DNA of 64,000 nucleotides from Nothopassalora personata (taxonomy: Eukaryota; Ascomycota; Dothideomycetes; Mycosphaerellales; Mycosphaerellaceae), in assembly GCA_033816765.1 (NCBI GenBank), contig CM066298.1, positions 2,418,001 to 2,482,000 on the forward strand. Reading direction: 5' to 3'. Every line of letters starts with the position of its first letter. Position 1 is the first letter of the stretch. A program made the position numbers and the translations under genes. The notes under the pieces are model-generated. The model made no database searches. It saw only the letters and a list, made by a program, of their open reading frames with translations, and was not told the DNA's origin. Below, one piece after another: positions 9,522-19,800 of this stretch.

Positions 9522-11543
9522 ATGAGCGCTACTCAAGCAGCTGGTAGGGGAACACCCGCCCCCAGCGAAGCAGGAAGCATCCGCCGTGCGCCACCACAAC
9601 AGACCGCTACGAGGAACGATGAGTCTGACGACGATGACGAGCCTATTCCAAGGAAGAATGACGTTAAGGCTGCTAAGCCAGACCTCTTCTATGGAGATAG
9701 AGCCAAGTTCGACGACTGGATCAGTCAGATGGATATGTACCTCATGTTCAACCCAGTCGATGCTAATAAGAGGACTATCTTCGCCATCACGTACCTTCGC
9801 GGAAGTGCGCAGAACTGGATCAAACCTTACCTTAAGGAATACCTTGAAGGTATGGGACGATTAGACCCCACTGGAATGTTCAGGAGCTACACCCTTTTCA
9901 AAGAAAAGATGAAATCAATCTTTGGAACCTCGAACGAAGTCCAACAGGCCATACGAATCATTCAACACCTGAAACAGAAGACGTCTGCTTCAGAGTATGC
10001 CGCCAAATTCGAAGAGTACGGACAAATCACCAGATGGGACCAGACGGCGTTGATGACTATGTTCCGACGTGGACTCAAAGACTCCGTCAAGGACGAGTTA
10101 ATGAGACACGGGGGACGGATCACCAACCTCGAAGAGCTAATGAAGGCGTCGATCAACATCGATGACCAGCTCTGGGAACGACACCAGGAGAAGAAATACG
10201 ACTCCAAAGTAGGAGGAATAGCAGGATATGCTCCGGACCGCAGACCCTTAGGAGGATACGTTGCGAAGGGAGAATTCTCACGACAAAGCCAACCCTACTA
10301 TGGACCACAGCCAATGGAACTGGACGTTACCCAACGAGGACGGAAGATCGATAAGAGTAGGGGCCACGGAAAGCCCTTAAAAGGAAAAGGAAAACTCACA
10401 TGTTATGCCTGTGGCAAGGAAGGCCACATGGCGCGGGATTGCCGCGGTAAAAATATGGTGCGCCGCGAGCAGTTCAATATGATGCAACCCCGAACTAGTA
10501 AATCTGAGAGCAGCGTTGGATCTCGGGGAGATACCGACTATACTCGGAGAGTGGAGGAGAGAGCTAGCAACAGAAGCACGACGCCTCTCCTGGACCCCTC
10601 AGAAGGACGAGGAGGATACCATGGGCAGCAAATGGTGGTCATTCCATTTGATGCGAAGAACCAACCACGACAGTTCAACATGATGACACGAAGAGTCGAC
10701 TACGAGACCGAATCCGAGTCTCGAAATGGTCATGGAAGCCTTCATTGGCGATTCTGTTACCAAGACTCGTGTCAAATCCACTACGCCGCGAAGTCAGGCG
10801 CAGGGTATTGGCCTCAGCAACCACGAGGAACCCTAGGAGCGACGCATAGGCAAGACGCCACGCTCAGAGAAGTGGACATCGATGAATCCTACTTCAACAA
10901 AGATGGAAGCGACAAAGAAAATCAGGACCCAGGATGGAACGGATCATGGTCACCAGAACCACAGGAAGAAAGTCAAGAAACCACCGGGCTAGATACCATC
11001 GAGGAAGAACAGGATCCGGAAGAATCAAGCGAAGAAGATTCCTCCGAAGGAGAAGAGAGCGACACTAACGACGACAACGAACAACTTACCTTCACGGTAG
11101 ATGCACCTAAGAAACTGTACGACATGATTATCTACCTACAGAGAAGGCACGAGGAATTCCTACCTAAAATAGGCGGACGAAGAAGGCTACATTCCATTGA
11201 GTTTGACAAGACACTTAACACCCTACGAGGCATGGCCTGGGGATACCCACTCATGGAAACAACCGAGAACCTAGCAACCGCCATTACAGAACGACCACCG
11301 ATAGGAAGCCGAATAACAGGAACCGGATATCTTACACCGTCAGGGACATTCATATCGAATGAATTACGAACAGCAGTACAGCATGTACGGGCTCTCTACT
11401 CAGAAACGCAGAAGATCCAGGAACGCAATAGATTACAAGTGTGGACACAGGGCAACGGGCTACAGGTTCTAGCCGAAGCCTCTAGGCACGAAGCACAGCG
11501 AACCGCATACCATTCGGGAAAAGGATCAGCTCCCCAGGAATGA
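9522..11543 (+). CDS. Gag polyprotein of element 1
   Basis: 673 aa from the ATG at 9522 (MSATQAAGRG), chosen because the longer frame from 9378 starts inside the LTR upstream of the primer site. The N-terminus is acidic. The capsid-like region (about residues 60-240) starts with KPDLFYGDRAKFDDW. A CCHC zinc knuckle CYACGKEGHMARDC lies at 294-307 (10401-10442) and should bind RNA. A long acidic Glu/Asp/Ser region follows (about 470-540). It forms the cytoplasmic particle that packages element RNA. The stop overlaps the pol ATG as ATGA (11540-11543). Confidence 0.93.
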   Translation: MSATQAAGRGTPAPSEAGSIRRAPPQQTATRNDESDDDDEPIPRKNDVKAAKPDLFYGDRAKFDDWISQMDMYLMFNPVDANKRTIFAITYLRGSAQNWIKPYLKEYLEGMGRLDPTGMFRSYTLFKEKMKSIFGTSNEVQQAIRIIQHLKQKTSASEYAAKFEEYGQITRWDQTALMTMFRRGLKDSVKDELMRHGGRITNLEELMKASINIDDQLWERHQEKKYDSKVGGIAGYAPDRRPLGGYVAKGEFSRQSQPYYGPQPMELDVTQRGRKIDKSRGHGKPLKGKGKLTCYACGKEGHMARDCRGKNMVRREQFNMMQPRTSKSESSVGSRGDTDYTRRVEERASNRSTTPLLDPSEGRGGYHGQQMVVIPFDAKNQPRQFNMMTRRVDYETESESRNGHGSLHWRFCYQDSCQIHYAAKSGAGYWPQQPRGTLGATHRQDATLREVDIDESYFNKDGSDKENQDPGWNGSWSPEPQEESQETTGLDTIEEEQDPEESSEEDSSEGEESDTNDDNEQLTFTVDAPKKLYDMIIYLQRRHEEFLPKIGGRRRLHSIEFDKTLNTLRGMAWGYPLMETTENLATAITERPPIGSRITGTGYLTPSGTFISNELRTAVQHVRALYSETQKIQERNRLQVWTQGNGLQVLAEASRHEAQRTAYHSGKGSAPQE

Positions 11544-11559
11544 GCGACCGGAGGGAGTT
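11516..11559 (+). promoter_or_regulatory. Candidate -1 frameshift signal and ATGA stop-start overlap between gag and pol
   Basis: G GGA AAA (11516-11522) sits in the gag frame as a canonical X XXY YYZ slippery heptamer, and pol lies in the -1 frame, open from the TAG at 11483. Five bases downstream, AGCTCCC (11528-11534) can pair with GGGAGTT (11553-11559), giving 7 bp including one G-U. The gag stop and a pol ATG also overlap as ATGA. The RIP relic keeps both the heptamer and the stem (about 38231-38275). Either -1 frameshifting or termination-reinitiation could make pol; the sequence does not decide. Confidence 0.5.
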
Positions 11560-14500
11560 ATGCAACACTCAGGCTCACGCATCGACATCAAACACAGTTT
11601 TCCAGACACAAGCAATCGTCAACGGACACAAAACCAGTGTCATGATCGACTCAGGAGCAGCGGGGAATTTTATCTCCGAGTCTTTCACAAGAAGAAACGG
11701 GTTAGCTACCCTGAAGAAGAAATGGGGTTACGAGTTGATCGCGGTAAACGGATCATCGTTACCTAGCGTGGAATGGGAGACGATACCATTGCCACTGGCT
11801 ATCCAACAGCACCACGAGAATATTACCTTGGATGTCACTGATATGGCCAGTCATGACATAGTATTAGGTATGCCTTGGTTGAGAAAGCACAATCCAGTAA
11901 TCGACTGGAGAAGAGGAGTACTCACATTTAGGGAATGCGATTGCGTTGTCGACATTCAGCCTGCGCAGTGGCAGCGTTCACTGGCAGATGAGGCAAGGAA
12001 ACAGCTAAACGAGATACAGCTTGCGCCGACTAGAAGGACAGAAGAACCACCTTCGACCGGGACAGACACTGGCGTGGGGCCGCCGGGTCACGAAGTCACT
12101 GGAAGTGATGGAAGTAACGCACCATCGAAGAATACTAACATCTCAGAGTTGAGTATTCCCAAGGAGTATCGCAAGTGGTCGCGACTCTTTGAAGAGGAGA
12201 GAGGCAAAACCGCCTTACCTAAGCACCGCCCATGGGATCATAAGATTAACATTCAGCCAGGGAAAGAGCCTCCATGGGGACCCCTATATCAAATGTCTGA
12301 GAAAGAGCTACAGACCCTACGAGAATGGCTGAAGGAGAAGCTAGCCAAAGGATGGATAAGAAGATCCACCTCGAGTGCAGGAACTCCATGTATGTTCGTT
12401 CCAAAAGCAAACGGGAAGTTACGACTCGTACAAGACTACAGGAAGTTAAACGAGATCACGATTAAGAACCGATACCCGCTACCCAACATCGAAGAAGCAC
12501 AAGACAGATTAACCGGATCAGACTGGTACACGAAGATTGACCTACGAGATGCCTTCTACGCTATACGGATGGCAGAAGGAGAAGAATGGAAAACCGCTTT
12601 CAGAACAAGATACGGACTTTACGAATTCTTGGTTATGCCAATGGGATTGACCAACGCACCCGCATCCTGCCAGGACCTTGTCAACGAAACACTTAGAGAC
12701 CTACTCGATGTATGCGTTATCGCATACATGGACGACATACTGGTCTACACAAAAGGGTCCCTACAGGAACACATAAAACAAGTCCAGGACGTCTTCGAAC
12801 GACTCACGCAATCAGGGTTCAAGACGGCACCCGAGAAATGCGAATTCCACAAGAAAGAAGTCAAATTCTTAGGCTTCATTATTAGCACCACAGGGATAAC
12901 GATCGACCCTGCGAAGACACAGTCAATTAGAGAGTGGCCAGAACCGAAAACAGTCAAGGACGTACAATCATTCCTTGGACTAGCGAACTACAACCGGAAA
13001 TTTATTAAGGACTATTCAAAGATAGCAGCACCAATGACGATGCTTACAAGAAAGGACGTCACCTGGAAATGGGGAAAAGAACAGACTGAAGCATTCAAGA
13101 AACTTAAGGAACAATGCGCTTCAGCCCCCACGCTTCGACTATTCGATGGTAGCAAGGAAGTCCACATCGAGACCGACGCGTCTGATATGGCAATAGGCGC
13201 ATGTCTAACACAGACACACGACGGGCAGAGACACCCAGTAGCCTATTACTCCCGGAAAATGACCACAGCGGAACAGAACTACGACATCCATGATAAAGAG
13301 CTTCTAGCCATTGTTGCTGCTATGCAACATTGGAGAGTATATGTCGAGGGCCCACCGAAGTTAACGATTCTTTCTGACCACAAGAATCTTACGTACTTCA
13401 CGACGACGAAAGAACTTACCCGAAGGCAAGCCCGCTGGTCGGAGCTGCTAGGACAGTATAAGTTCGAAATCAAATATACTCCAGGACGAGAGAATGGCCG
13501 CGCCGACGCGTTGAGCCGAAGAAGCGACTACATGGAAGGAAAAGAACCAGTGCAACATAAAATACTAAAGACAAACCCCGACGGAAGTCTTAGTGCCAAC
13601 ACAAGAGAATTTAACAACATCGTACGGATATTAGGCGACAGGGACGAACAATTCCCTATATCGCAAGGAAAATACCAAGTACCTAAGGATCGAGAAGAAG
13701 AATGCATACGACAACATCACGACGGACCAAATTACGGACACCCCGGAACTTCAAAAACAATGGACCTAATACAGCGCAGTTTCTCATTTCCACAGATGAG
13801 ACTTAAGGTGTCACGCTATATTAAACAATGCGTACACTGCCAACGAAACAAGGCTGCGAGACACGCAAAATACGGTCACCTACAGTTCAGGACACCACCA
13901 ACGAAACCATGGGACGAAGTCACAATGGACTTTATCACGAAACTCCCACCGTCAAGAGATCAAGTTACGAAACAACCATACGACATGATACTAGTCATGG
14001 TTGATAGACTTACGAAATACGCACACTTCATTCCTGCATCGGAAACGTACAATGCAGAGCAGCTCGGATACCTCGTACTAGACAGACTTATCCGATACCA
14101 TGGATTCCCTCAAGCATTTATAACGGACAGAGACAAGCTATTTACATCGAACTATTGGAAGACGCTTATGGGAACGATCGGAATCAAACACAAGCTGTCG
14201 ACAGCATATCATCCGGAGACAGACGGACAAACCGAAAGGATGAATCAAACGCTAGAACAATACCTACGACACTACATCAACTACGCACAAGACAACTGGG
14301 TTTCATTACTGCCAATGGCGCAGATTGCACTGAACAACCACAAATCGGAGACAACTTCAACGACGCCATTTTATGCGAACTTTGGTAAAGATCCTAACCT
14401 ATTTGGAACACCTGGATCCCACCCACAAGCCGAAAGAGCAATCGTGACGACGGACACTCTTAAGGAAGTGCACAAAGAAACACGCAAGGCGATCGAAGAT

Positions 14501-14980
14501 GCACAACGAAAACTGTCTCAACAACGGCAGGACACGAGAAAAATGGCACCTCTGCTAAAAGAGGGGGATAAGGTCTATCTCCTTACAAAAAACTTGAGAA
14601 CAAGAAGACAGACCAAGAAACTGGATCACGTCAAGGTCGGACCATTTTTAATCGACAAAGTCGTAGGACTAGTCAACTATCGACTACGACTACCACCAGA
14701 CGCCAAAATCCACCCAGTCTTCCATATCTCCAAGTTGGAACCCGCAGACGCCGAAACACCCTGCCAGGAGAGCTTCCATTTTAAACCGGAAGCAGAAAAC
14801 GAATTTGAAGTCGAAAGAATCCTAGATAAGAAAGGTCAGCGATACCTTGTCAAATGGAAAGGATACGACGAATCAGAAAATACCTGGGAACCAAAACAAA
14901 ACCTACGAAACTGTCAGCAAAAGATCCAGGAATACTACAAGACCAAAAAAGCGGCCAGCGGACTAGTCACCGATTGGTGA
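11540..14980 (+). CDS. Pol polyprotein of element 1 (protease, RT, RNase H, integrase, chromodomain)
   Basis: 1146 aa, counted from the ATG at 11540. The aspartic protease has D37-S-G-A. Reverse transcriptase follows (about 265-445) with FVPKANGKLRLVQDYRKLN and YMDD at 396-399. RNase H (about 535-660) begins HIETDASDMAIG and has the DKELLA helix. Integrase has an HHCC zinc site (His727, His734, then CVHC) and a DDE triad Asp797, Asp863, Glu899 with 35 residues between the last two. A C-terminal chromodomain (about 1089-1136, FEVERILDKK to YLVKWKGY and NTWEP) is the chromovirus hallmark and should steer insertion to methyl-H3K9 heterochromatin. That fits an element sitting in a nest of dead repeats. 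All catalytic residues are present. Confidence 0.97.
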   Translation: MSDRRELCNTQAHASTSNTVFQTQAIVNGHKTSVMIDSGAAGNFISESFTRRNGLATLKKKWGYELIAVNGSSLPSVEWETIPLPLAIQQHHENITLDVTDMASHDIVLGMPWLRKHNPVIDWRRGVLTFRECDCVVDIQPAQWQRSLADEARKQLNEIQLAPTRRTEEPPSTGTDTGVGPPGHEVTGSDGSNAPSKNTNISELSIPKEYRKWSRLFEEERGKTALPKHRPWDHKINIQPGKEPPWGPLYQMSEKELQTLREWLKEKLAKGWIRRSTSSAGTPCMFVPKANGKLRLVQDYRKLNEITIKNRYPLPNIEEAQDRLTGSDWYTKIDLRDAFYAIRMAEGEEWKTAFRTRYGLYEFLVMPMGLTNAPASCQDLVNETLRDLLDVCVIAYMDDILVYTKGSLQEHIKQVQDVFERLTQSGFKTAPEKCEFHKKEVKFLGFIISTTGITIDPAKTQSIREWPEPKTVKDVQSFLGLANYNRKFIKDYSKIAAPMTMLTRKDVTWKWGKEQTEAFKKLKEQCASAPTLRLFDGSKEVHIETDASDMAIGACLTQTHDGQRHPVAYYSRKMTTAEQNYDIHDKELLAIVAAMQHWRVYVEGPPKLTILSDHKNLTYFTTTKELTRRQARWSELLGQYKFEIKYTPGRENGRADALSRRSDYMEGKEPVQHKILKTNPDGSLSANTREFNNIVRILGDRDEQFPISQGKYQVPKDREEECIRQHHDGPNYGHPGTSKTMDLIQRSFSFPQMRLKVSRYIKQCVHCQRNKAARHAKYGHLQFRTPPTKPWDEVTMDFITKLPPSRDQVTKQPYDMILVMVDRLTKYAHFIPASETYNAEQLGYLVLDRLIRYHGFPQAFITDRDKLFTSNYWKTLMGTIGIKHKLSTAYHPETDGQTERMNQTLEQYLRHYINYAQDNWVSLLPMAQIALNNHKSETTSTTPFYANFGKDPNLFGTPGSHPQAERAIVTTDTLKEVHKETRKAIEDAQRKLSQQRQDTRKMAPLLKEGDKVYLLTKNLRTRRQTKKLDHVKVGPFLIDKVVGLVNYRLRLPPDAKIHPVFHISKLEPADAETPCQESFHFKPEAENEFEVERILDKKGQRYLVKWKGYDESENTWEPKQNLRNCQQKIQEYYKTKKAASGLVTDW

Positions 14981-14996
14981 CCAGTCCGCCGGGAGC

Positions 14997-15069
14997 AGCT
15001 AGAGTAGGAATCGAACCCACGACCTCAAGAGTGTAGACAACTTGCGCTCTACCACTGAGCTACCTAGCC
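14997..15069 (-). other. tRNA-like sequence between pol and the antisense gene of element 1
   Basis: On the minus strand 73 bases fold as a tRNA. The acceptor arms are GGCTAGG and TCTAGCT (7 pairs, two G-U). The D arm is GCTC/GAGC with an A-box (TAGCTCAGTGGTAGAGC). The T arm is GTGGG/CCTAC with a B-box (GGTTCGATTCC). The anticodon arm is abnormal: only four clear pairs (CAAG/CTTG) around an 11-nt loop, and no anticodon with a normal U33 can be assigned. It is best called a tRNA pseudogene or a captured tRNA-like Pol III unit. It lies 40 bp past the antisense stop on the same strand, and the relic element has the same block (about 41731-41798). Confidence 0.7.
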
Positions 15070-15108
15070 GATCAATGGAAACAGGGACACAACTTACAAA
15101 TAAGTACC

Positions 15109-15648
15109 CTAAAGGGACTCTACCCCTAGGGACTCGCCCCAAGGCTCCGCCCCAGAAAGCGCCGCCCAGTCATTTACGGGCATCTCTAGGATATCCGAGA
15201 AAGGAACTAGCGAAGGAGGCACCTCTACCCCCGACGCCTGTTCAAGGGACACTAGCTCCTCGCGCGCCTCTTCTTCCTCGAGCTCCTCCAACTCCTTAGC
15301 GACGGCATCATCGGTACGACGCTCAGCTAACCGTAGCTGTTTCCGAAGACGGATCTTGCGCATCTTCAGCCGCACCTCCTCCTCTTCGATCCTCTCAAGC
15401 TCCAGCTTGAGTTTATCGCGCGAATCGCGAAGGCGTTCCCACTCCGGACGAGAAAGACGCACATCGCAATCCTTACAGCCTTTTCGAATGCAGGCCGAAC
15501 ACTTCCCAGACCGAGAGCCCACGATACACCTCACTACTGCGCCCGAGGATCGAGACTTCTGACAATTCGTACATGGGGCCATTTCGATACCGGAAACTTC
15601 AGTATCCGAAGCAAGTCGTTGACGGCGTTTGTGGGAGGAAGAAGACAT
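15109..15648 (-). CDS. Antisense accessory protein of element 1: cysteine cluster plus coiled coil
   Basis: 179 aa on the strand opposite to gag-pol, starting MSSSSHKRRQ 75 bp inside the 3' LTR. A basic N-terminus leads to seven cysteines: C26-x2-C29-x11-C41-x8-C50-x2-C53-x4-C58-x2-C61, a likely zinc site. Residues about 67-135 are a highly charged coiled coil (Glu/Arg/Leu), followed by an acidic tail with EMPVNDWAALSG. It has no retroviral motif and no known function that I can name. Position, start and architecture match the 166-aa antisense protein at 48188. The RIP relic carries the same frame. A DNA-binding or regulatory role is inference. Confidence 0.75.
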   Translation of the reverse strand: MSSSSHKRRQRLASDTEVSGIEMAPCTNCQKSRSSGAVVRCIVGSRSGKCSACIRKGCKDCDVRLSRPEWERLRDSRDKLKLELERIEEEEVRLKMRKIRLRKQLRLAERRTDDAVAKELEELEEEEAREELVSLEQASGVEVPPSLVPFSDILEMPVNDWAALSGAEPWGESLGVESL

Positions 15649-15710
15649 CGTTGCGAGACACGAAAAGGAAGTACAACATGACTTAAGAAGCTTCGGGACG
15701 AAGCTAGGCT

Positions 15711-15723
15711 AAGAAGGGGATGG
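15711..15723 (+). promoter_or_regulatory. Polypurine tract of element 1
   Basis: AAGAAGGGGATGG directly before the 3' LTR (15724) is the expected primer for plus-strand DNA synthesis. The gag-only element has the similar GGGAGGGGGATGG at the same place. Confidence 0.75.
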
Positions 15724-16129
15724 TGTTACGGAATGATTCCCATGGACCCTGGAATCATAATGACAAGACGAACACGTGACTCAAAGACGAACACGTGACT
15801 CATCCTGCCTGAGCGCTCAGACTTGGAGCGATCAGACTGCTCATGCTCAGACTGATCAGACTGCTCATGCTCAGACTGATCAGACTGCTCATGCTCAGAC
15901 TGATCAGACTGATCACCGAGATCTACGAATCTCCTTTGTATTTAGGAACGCTAGAAACCCTTATGGTTCTAATGCGTTCAACTCATGTTACTATCTCACT
16001 GATTGGAATACAACTCTTATTCCAATTATTCATCTTCGCTCAGCTTGCTTCAGCCTCTCCAAAGAATAATCCCGCCACGTGACTTGACTTATCTCTCTTT
16101 GAGACTAGCCCTGGAACGAGACAATAACA
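15724..16129 (+). repeat. 3' LTR of element 1
   Basis: 406 bp; I found no difference from 9099-9504 on reading. Followed by TSD TCCGC. Confidence 0.95.
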
Positions 16130-16542
16130 TCCGCCTCCTTCTATAGCATTAGTAGCGATAGTACTACTAGCGCCTTAGAAGACGAGCGCCGCTAGGCGGC
16201 TCTAGTACGCGACGTACCTAGAACGCCGAGTAGTCGTAAGCGACTAGTATCCCCCTCGTAGCTACTAACGCCCTCGCCCGCTACTAAGCTCTCGTAGAGG
16301 ATTAACATATATATATACGGTACCTCCTATACTTCGTTAAGGGTAAGTCTCTACGCGCGCCGCCTACGATTCGTATACTAACTACTTACTAGACGAAGCC
16401 GATAACTGTAATAGTGTTACTACCGGCGAGCTCCTAAACAAGTGCGGCCGCTATAGGCGTAGAACATCGATACTACCGCCGCCGACTAGGCATTCCTACC
16501 TAAGTTACTACGCGACGACGATAACTAAGGCGCTCGCCTTAT
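16130..16542. other. Segment of element 3 between elements 1 and 2
   Basis: RIP-degraded DNA of the 3' end of element 3, carrying the middle of its antisense frame. It is bordered by TSD TCCGC (16130-16134) of element 1 and CTTAT (16538-16542) of element 2. Confidence 0.7.
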
Positions 16543-16728
16543 TGTCACGGGGTGGCCTTGACCTTGGACCCTTCGCCGGCTTAACCGCGGACCTTCCGGA
16601 TCGGGTTAGCGCGGCTTGGCACGAGATCGACCTTGCTTCTCTCTTCTCTCTCGTTCTTAGACTCTTCGTAGATTGTATTATTCACGACTTGACTCCTACA
16701 CTCTCTGGATCTCATATCGCCCGTGTCA
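16543..16728 (+). repeat. 5' LTR of element 2
   Basis: 186 bp, ends TGTCACGGGG and GCCCGTGTCA. It is pyrimidine-rich before 16668, with no clear TATA box. Confidence 0.95.
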
Positions 16729-16729
16729 T

Positions 16730-16739
16730 TACAATCTAC
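16730..16739 (+). promoter_or_regulatory. Candidate self-priming primer-binding site of element 2
   Basis: TACAATCTAC, one base after the LTR end, is the exact reverse complement of GTAGATTGTA at 16668-16677 inside the LTR. As in element 1, no complement to a tRNA 3' end is recognised. A 10-base match at this spot suggests Tf1-like self-priming. Confidence 0.6.
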
Positions 16740-16865
16740 CGCTCATAAGCTGCACGCGTCCGCAAGGATCCGTACAGCGCGCTCAAACTAACAGCGCATT
16801 GTCAGCTTGAGCAACGCGCTCTAGCACCAGACCCGAGTGGTAGCGATTGTCAACATCCCACCATC

Positions 16866-19800
16866 ATGGAAGGCGAACAAGCAGTTCCAAACCCTCCTCC
16901 TCCGCAGCGAGGCCGACGACAGTCTCGAGGCGAGGACGAGGAGCGACCCGACTTACCAAGAGACCGATCACCACGAGAGCGATCCTCTATGCCACCCACC
17001 ACGCGACTTCGGCGCCAACTCGACAGTGCTGACGACGCAGTTACACCGAAAGTAACAGGCAACTTCAATCTCGACGAGCCGACGCCAGGGCGCCCGCTCA
17101 AGCAGAAGGGAACTGTCGTCGCCGACACGCAAGAGACGATTGGCCGACAGTCAGAATCAGCATCGGCAGCACCGGCTCCGAAGCCAGCGAAGAAGTACCC
17201 TCTGACAGAGGAGCAGCGCGAAGAGTATGCGCAGAGGAACTCCACGGACCGCCTCACGTACAACAAGGACGAGGGAACCGTGGCTAGACAGACAGAGCAC
17301 TGCGACCTCGGCTGGGCAGTGCCACGCGACATTACCACCTACAAGAATGCCGAAGGTCACAGACTGCTACAGGCCCGGTACAAGGTCAACAACTTCAAGT
17401 TCGGCAACGCGAAGGACCTCAAGCTGGTCGTCAACCAGGGCAATGAGGAACACCCGGATGCCGGTGCCAAACGCTTCCTAGACGTACTCGACAACGTCAA
17501 CCTGATTATCGCCAGAAGCGAGGAGGCCGTTGAGGAACACGATGCGCTCATCGAGCAGCACGAAGATACTATCGCCCAACAGGACAAGACTATCACCCAG
17601 CAAGAGAAGGTGATCACGCGCTTGGAAAAGAAGGAAAAGACTTCAACAAAGATGATAGAAGAAGCCATCGACAAGTTCGCCGCGTACAAGACTGAGCTGG
17701 CGGCCCTTCGACAGGACAAGCAAGACCTAGAGCAGCGTCTCAAGGCCATGGAGGCAAAGGAAACAGAAGCTGACGACAGTGAGAAGGAGGATGCAACACT
17801 TGCACGACTAGGCAAGTACCTCCAGGATACCGACGGCGACGATTCCGACGTCGAGTCGGAAGCCAATCTCAGACGTCGGTACACCACCCACACCACGAAG
17901 GTCCCGCTGCGCAAGGCGGCCGGATCAGCTGGTGGTACACCAATGCCGAAGCCGCGGCCACGAGGCGTCTCCCCAGCAGGTTCCGGTATCAGCGCTATAC
18001 TCGGTCGGAAGCGCAGCTCACATGCTCAAGAACTCATCGACGACGATGATGATGCTCGGCCGACCTGTTCCGGCTCCGAAGCACGCGCCAGCGGCATCAA
18101 GGCGCCGGATGCATTCTCCGGCGAGGCAGGCAAGGAACAGAAGCCTTACCTCGAGTGGAAGCAGAAGATGAAGTACTACCTACGTATGGGTTGCAAGGGC
18201 TTCAGCGACGAAGACTTGAAAGCTACTGTCATCAACTGCACCACTGGATTCGCCTACAGTGTCCTCGAACCTATCGAGTCCACACTGGCTACGGCGGATC
18301 ACGTCTTCGAGGTGCTCGACGAGGCCTGCGGCGATAAGCATACGCGCACCACGAAGCGTGCAGAGTATCAGTACCTCAAGCAGGGTGACGGCGAGGTTTT
18401 CAGCAAGTTCTGGGCCAAGTTCGTGTCATATCTGCCATACATCTCACACGACAAGGATGACCCAGATGATTTGCCCGAGCAGATGCGGGCAAAGCTCAGC
18501 AAGGCTTACCGCGACTGCATCCGTGGCGAGCGTTTCAAGGATATCATGGCTATGAAGGACAAGCTCCACATGATCGAGGCTGACTTCCTTCACGATAAGG
18601 CAGGCGGCAGTAGCGGCGGAGGTCGTCGCCATGGCGGAACTGGTGGCGACGGCAACGACAAGTCACCTCTCCAGAAAGCCAATGATGCACTCAAGAACGG
18701 CTATGATTGGGACAAGGCCAAGGATGGCGGTCTCTCATCGTTCCGGCCCATTACCCAGAAGGAGTTCGACGACCGCACTAAGTGCTTTGCTTGCAAGAAG
18801 GAGGGATGCCGCAAGACCCTTCCAACATGCCCGTATGCACCATACAAGAAGGCCTCGCGTCGTCCGAACAACAGCACTCTCGACGTGCCTGGTGTTGAGG
18901 AAAAAGTCGCCGCTTCAACAGTGCAGCTGGGCGGACGACGGCAACCTATCGCCCTAACTGCTGACCTGCCAACGGTTTGTTCTCTCTCGGTTTCACCGCA
19001 CATGAGCCTCCCACCCATATCGAAGCATGTCGTGCTTTGCGGCATGGTCGGAGGGCAGCTCGTACGCTGTATGCTCGACACAGGTTGTACCTCTCTCTTT
19101 GTCCATGAGAGGTTTGCGAAACTAAATCTACAGCGCAAGCGCCTGCCAGAAGCGCTGCCATATACTGGCTCGAAGGGCAGCACTGCGGGACTGATCACAC
19201 AGATTGCCAGCATTCCAGACATCGACTTCAACGGCCAGCACGACAGCTTCAATGCCTGGGTCGCTGATCTCGGGCAATACGACCTCATCCTCGGCATGCC
19301 ATGGTTTGAGTCCAACCTTCCACACATCGACTTCGTCACGCGCACGCTTACCTTCGACAGCGGGATCTCCGCTCGCTGCGAGACCAAGTCCGATCCCAAA
19401 CCTGGCACACCGCGTTTCGCCTCTGAGCCGGTGGTGGAAGGCCCTCTCGAAGACCTTCCAGACATCAACATCATAACTGTGGGAGAAGCGCAGTCTGCAG
19501 TGGACGAGGGCCAAGAAGCATACCTCGTCTGGGACTACGATGACACGTCTGACACAGCAGCAGTGCTCGACGACGTCGGATTGCACATCTGCGCCATGAA
19601 CCCAGATGACCTGGAGCGCTACATGAAGGGCAAAGAGGAGGTCGACGCTAAGCAGCTCTTGCCACCTGATTTCCACCAGCGCGTCCAGGCATTCAACCCC
19701 GAGCTTGCGAAGTCACTTCCGCCACACAGGGAGGGGGACCTTGCGATCGATTTCATCCCTGGTGCTAAGCTGCCTTTCGTTAAGCCCCGGCCGGCAGGAC

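Larger units (their letters stand above)
9099..16129 (+). mobile_element. Element 1: intact Ty3/gypsy chromovirus with an antisense accessory gene
   Basis: 406-bp LTRs (9099-9504 and 15724-16129) that read as identical, and the perfect TSD TCCGC (9094-9098 and 16130-16134). The order is LTR, primer site, gag, pol (protease, RT, RNase H, integrase, chromodomain), tRNA-like sequence, antisense gene, purine tract, LTR. There is no RIP and both main frames are open, so it inserted recently and is probably autonomous. The same family is present as the RIP-killed relic that encloses it (3961-50272). Confidence 0.97.

Noticed and set aside
14997..15069. Functional host tRNA gene
   Set aside because: The anticodon arm is malformed with no assignable anticodon, and the block is part of a retrotransposon family, so it is listed as tRNA-like only.
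17357..17914. 185-codon minus-strand frame opposite gag of element 2
   Set aside because: A Ser-rich shadow of the coiled-coil coding strand; no domain or start context.
18701..19676. 257- and 182-codon minus-strand frames in element 2
   Set aside because: They overlap each other and sit over the gag-protease coding region; no recognisable domain, so treated as shadows.
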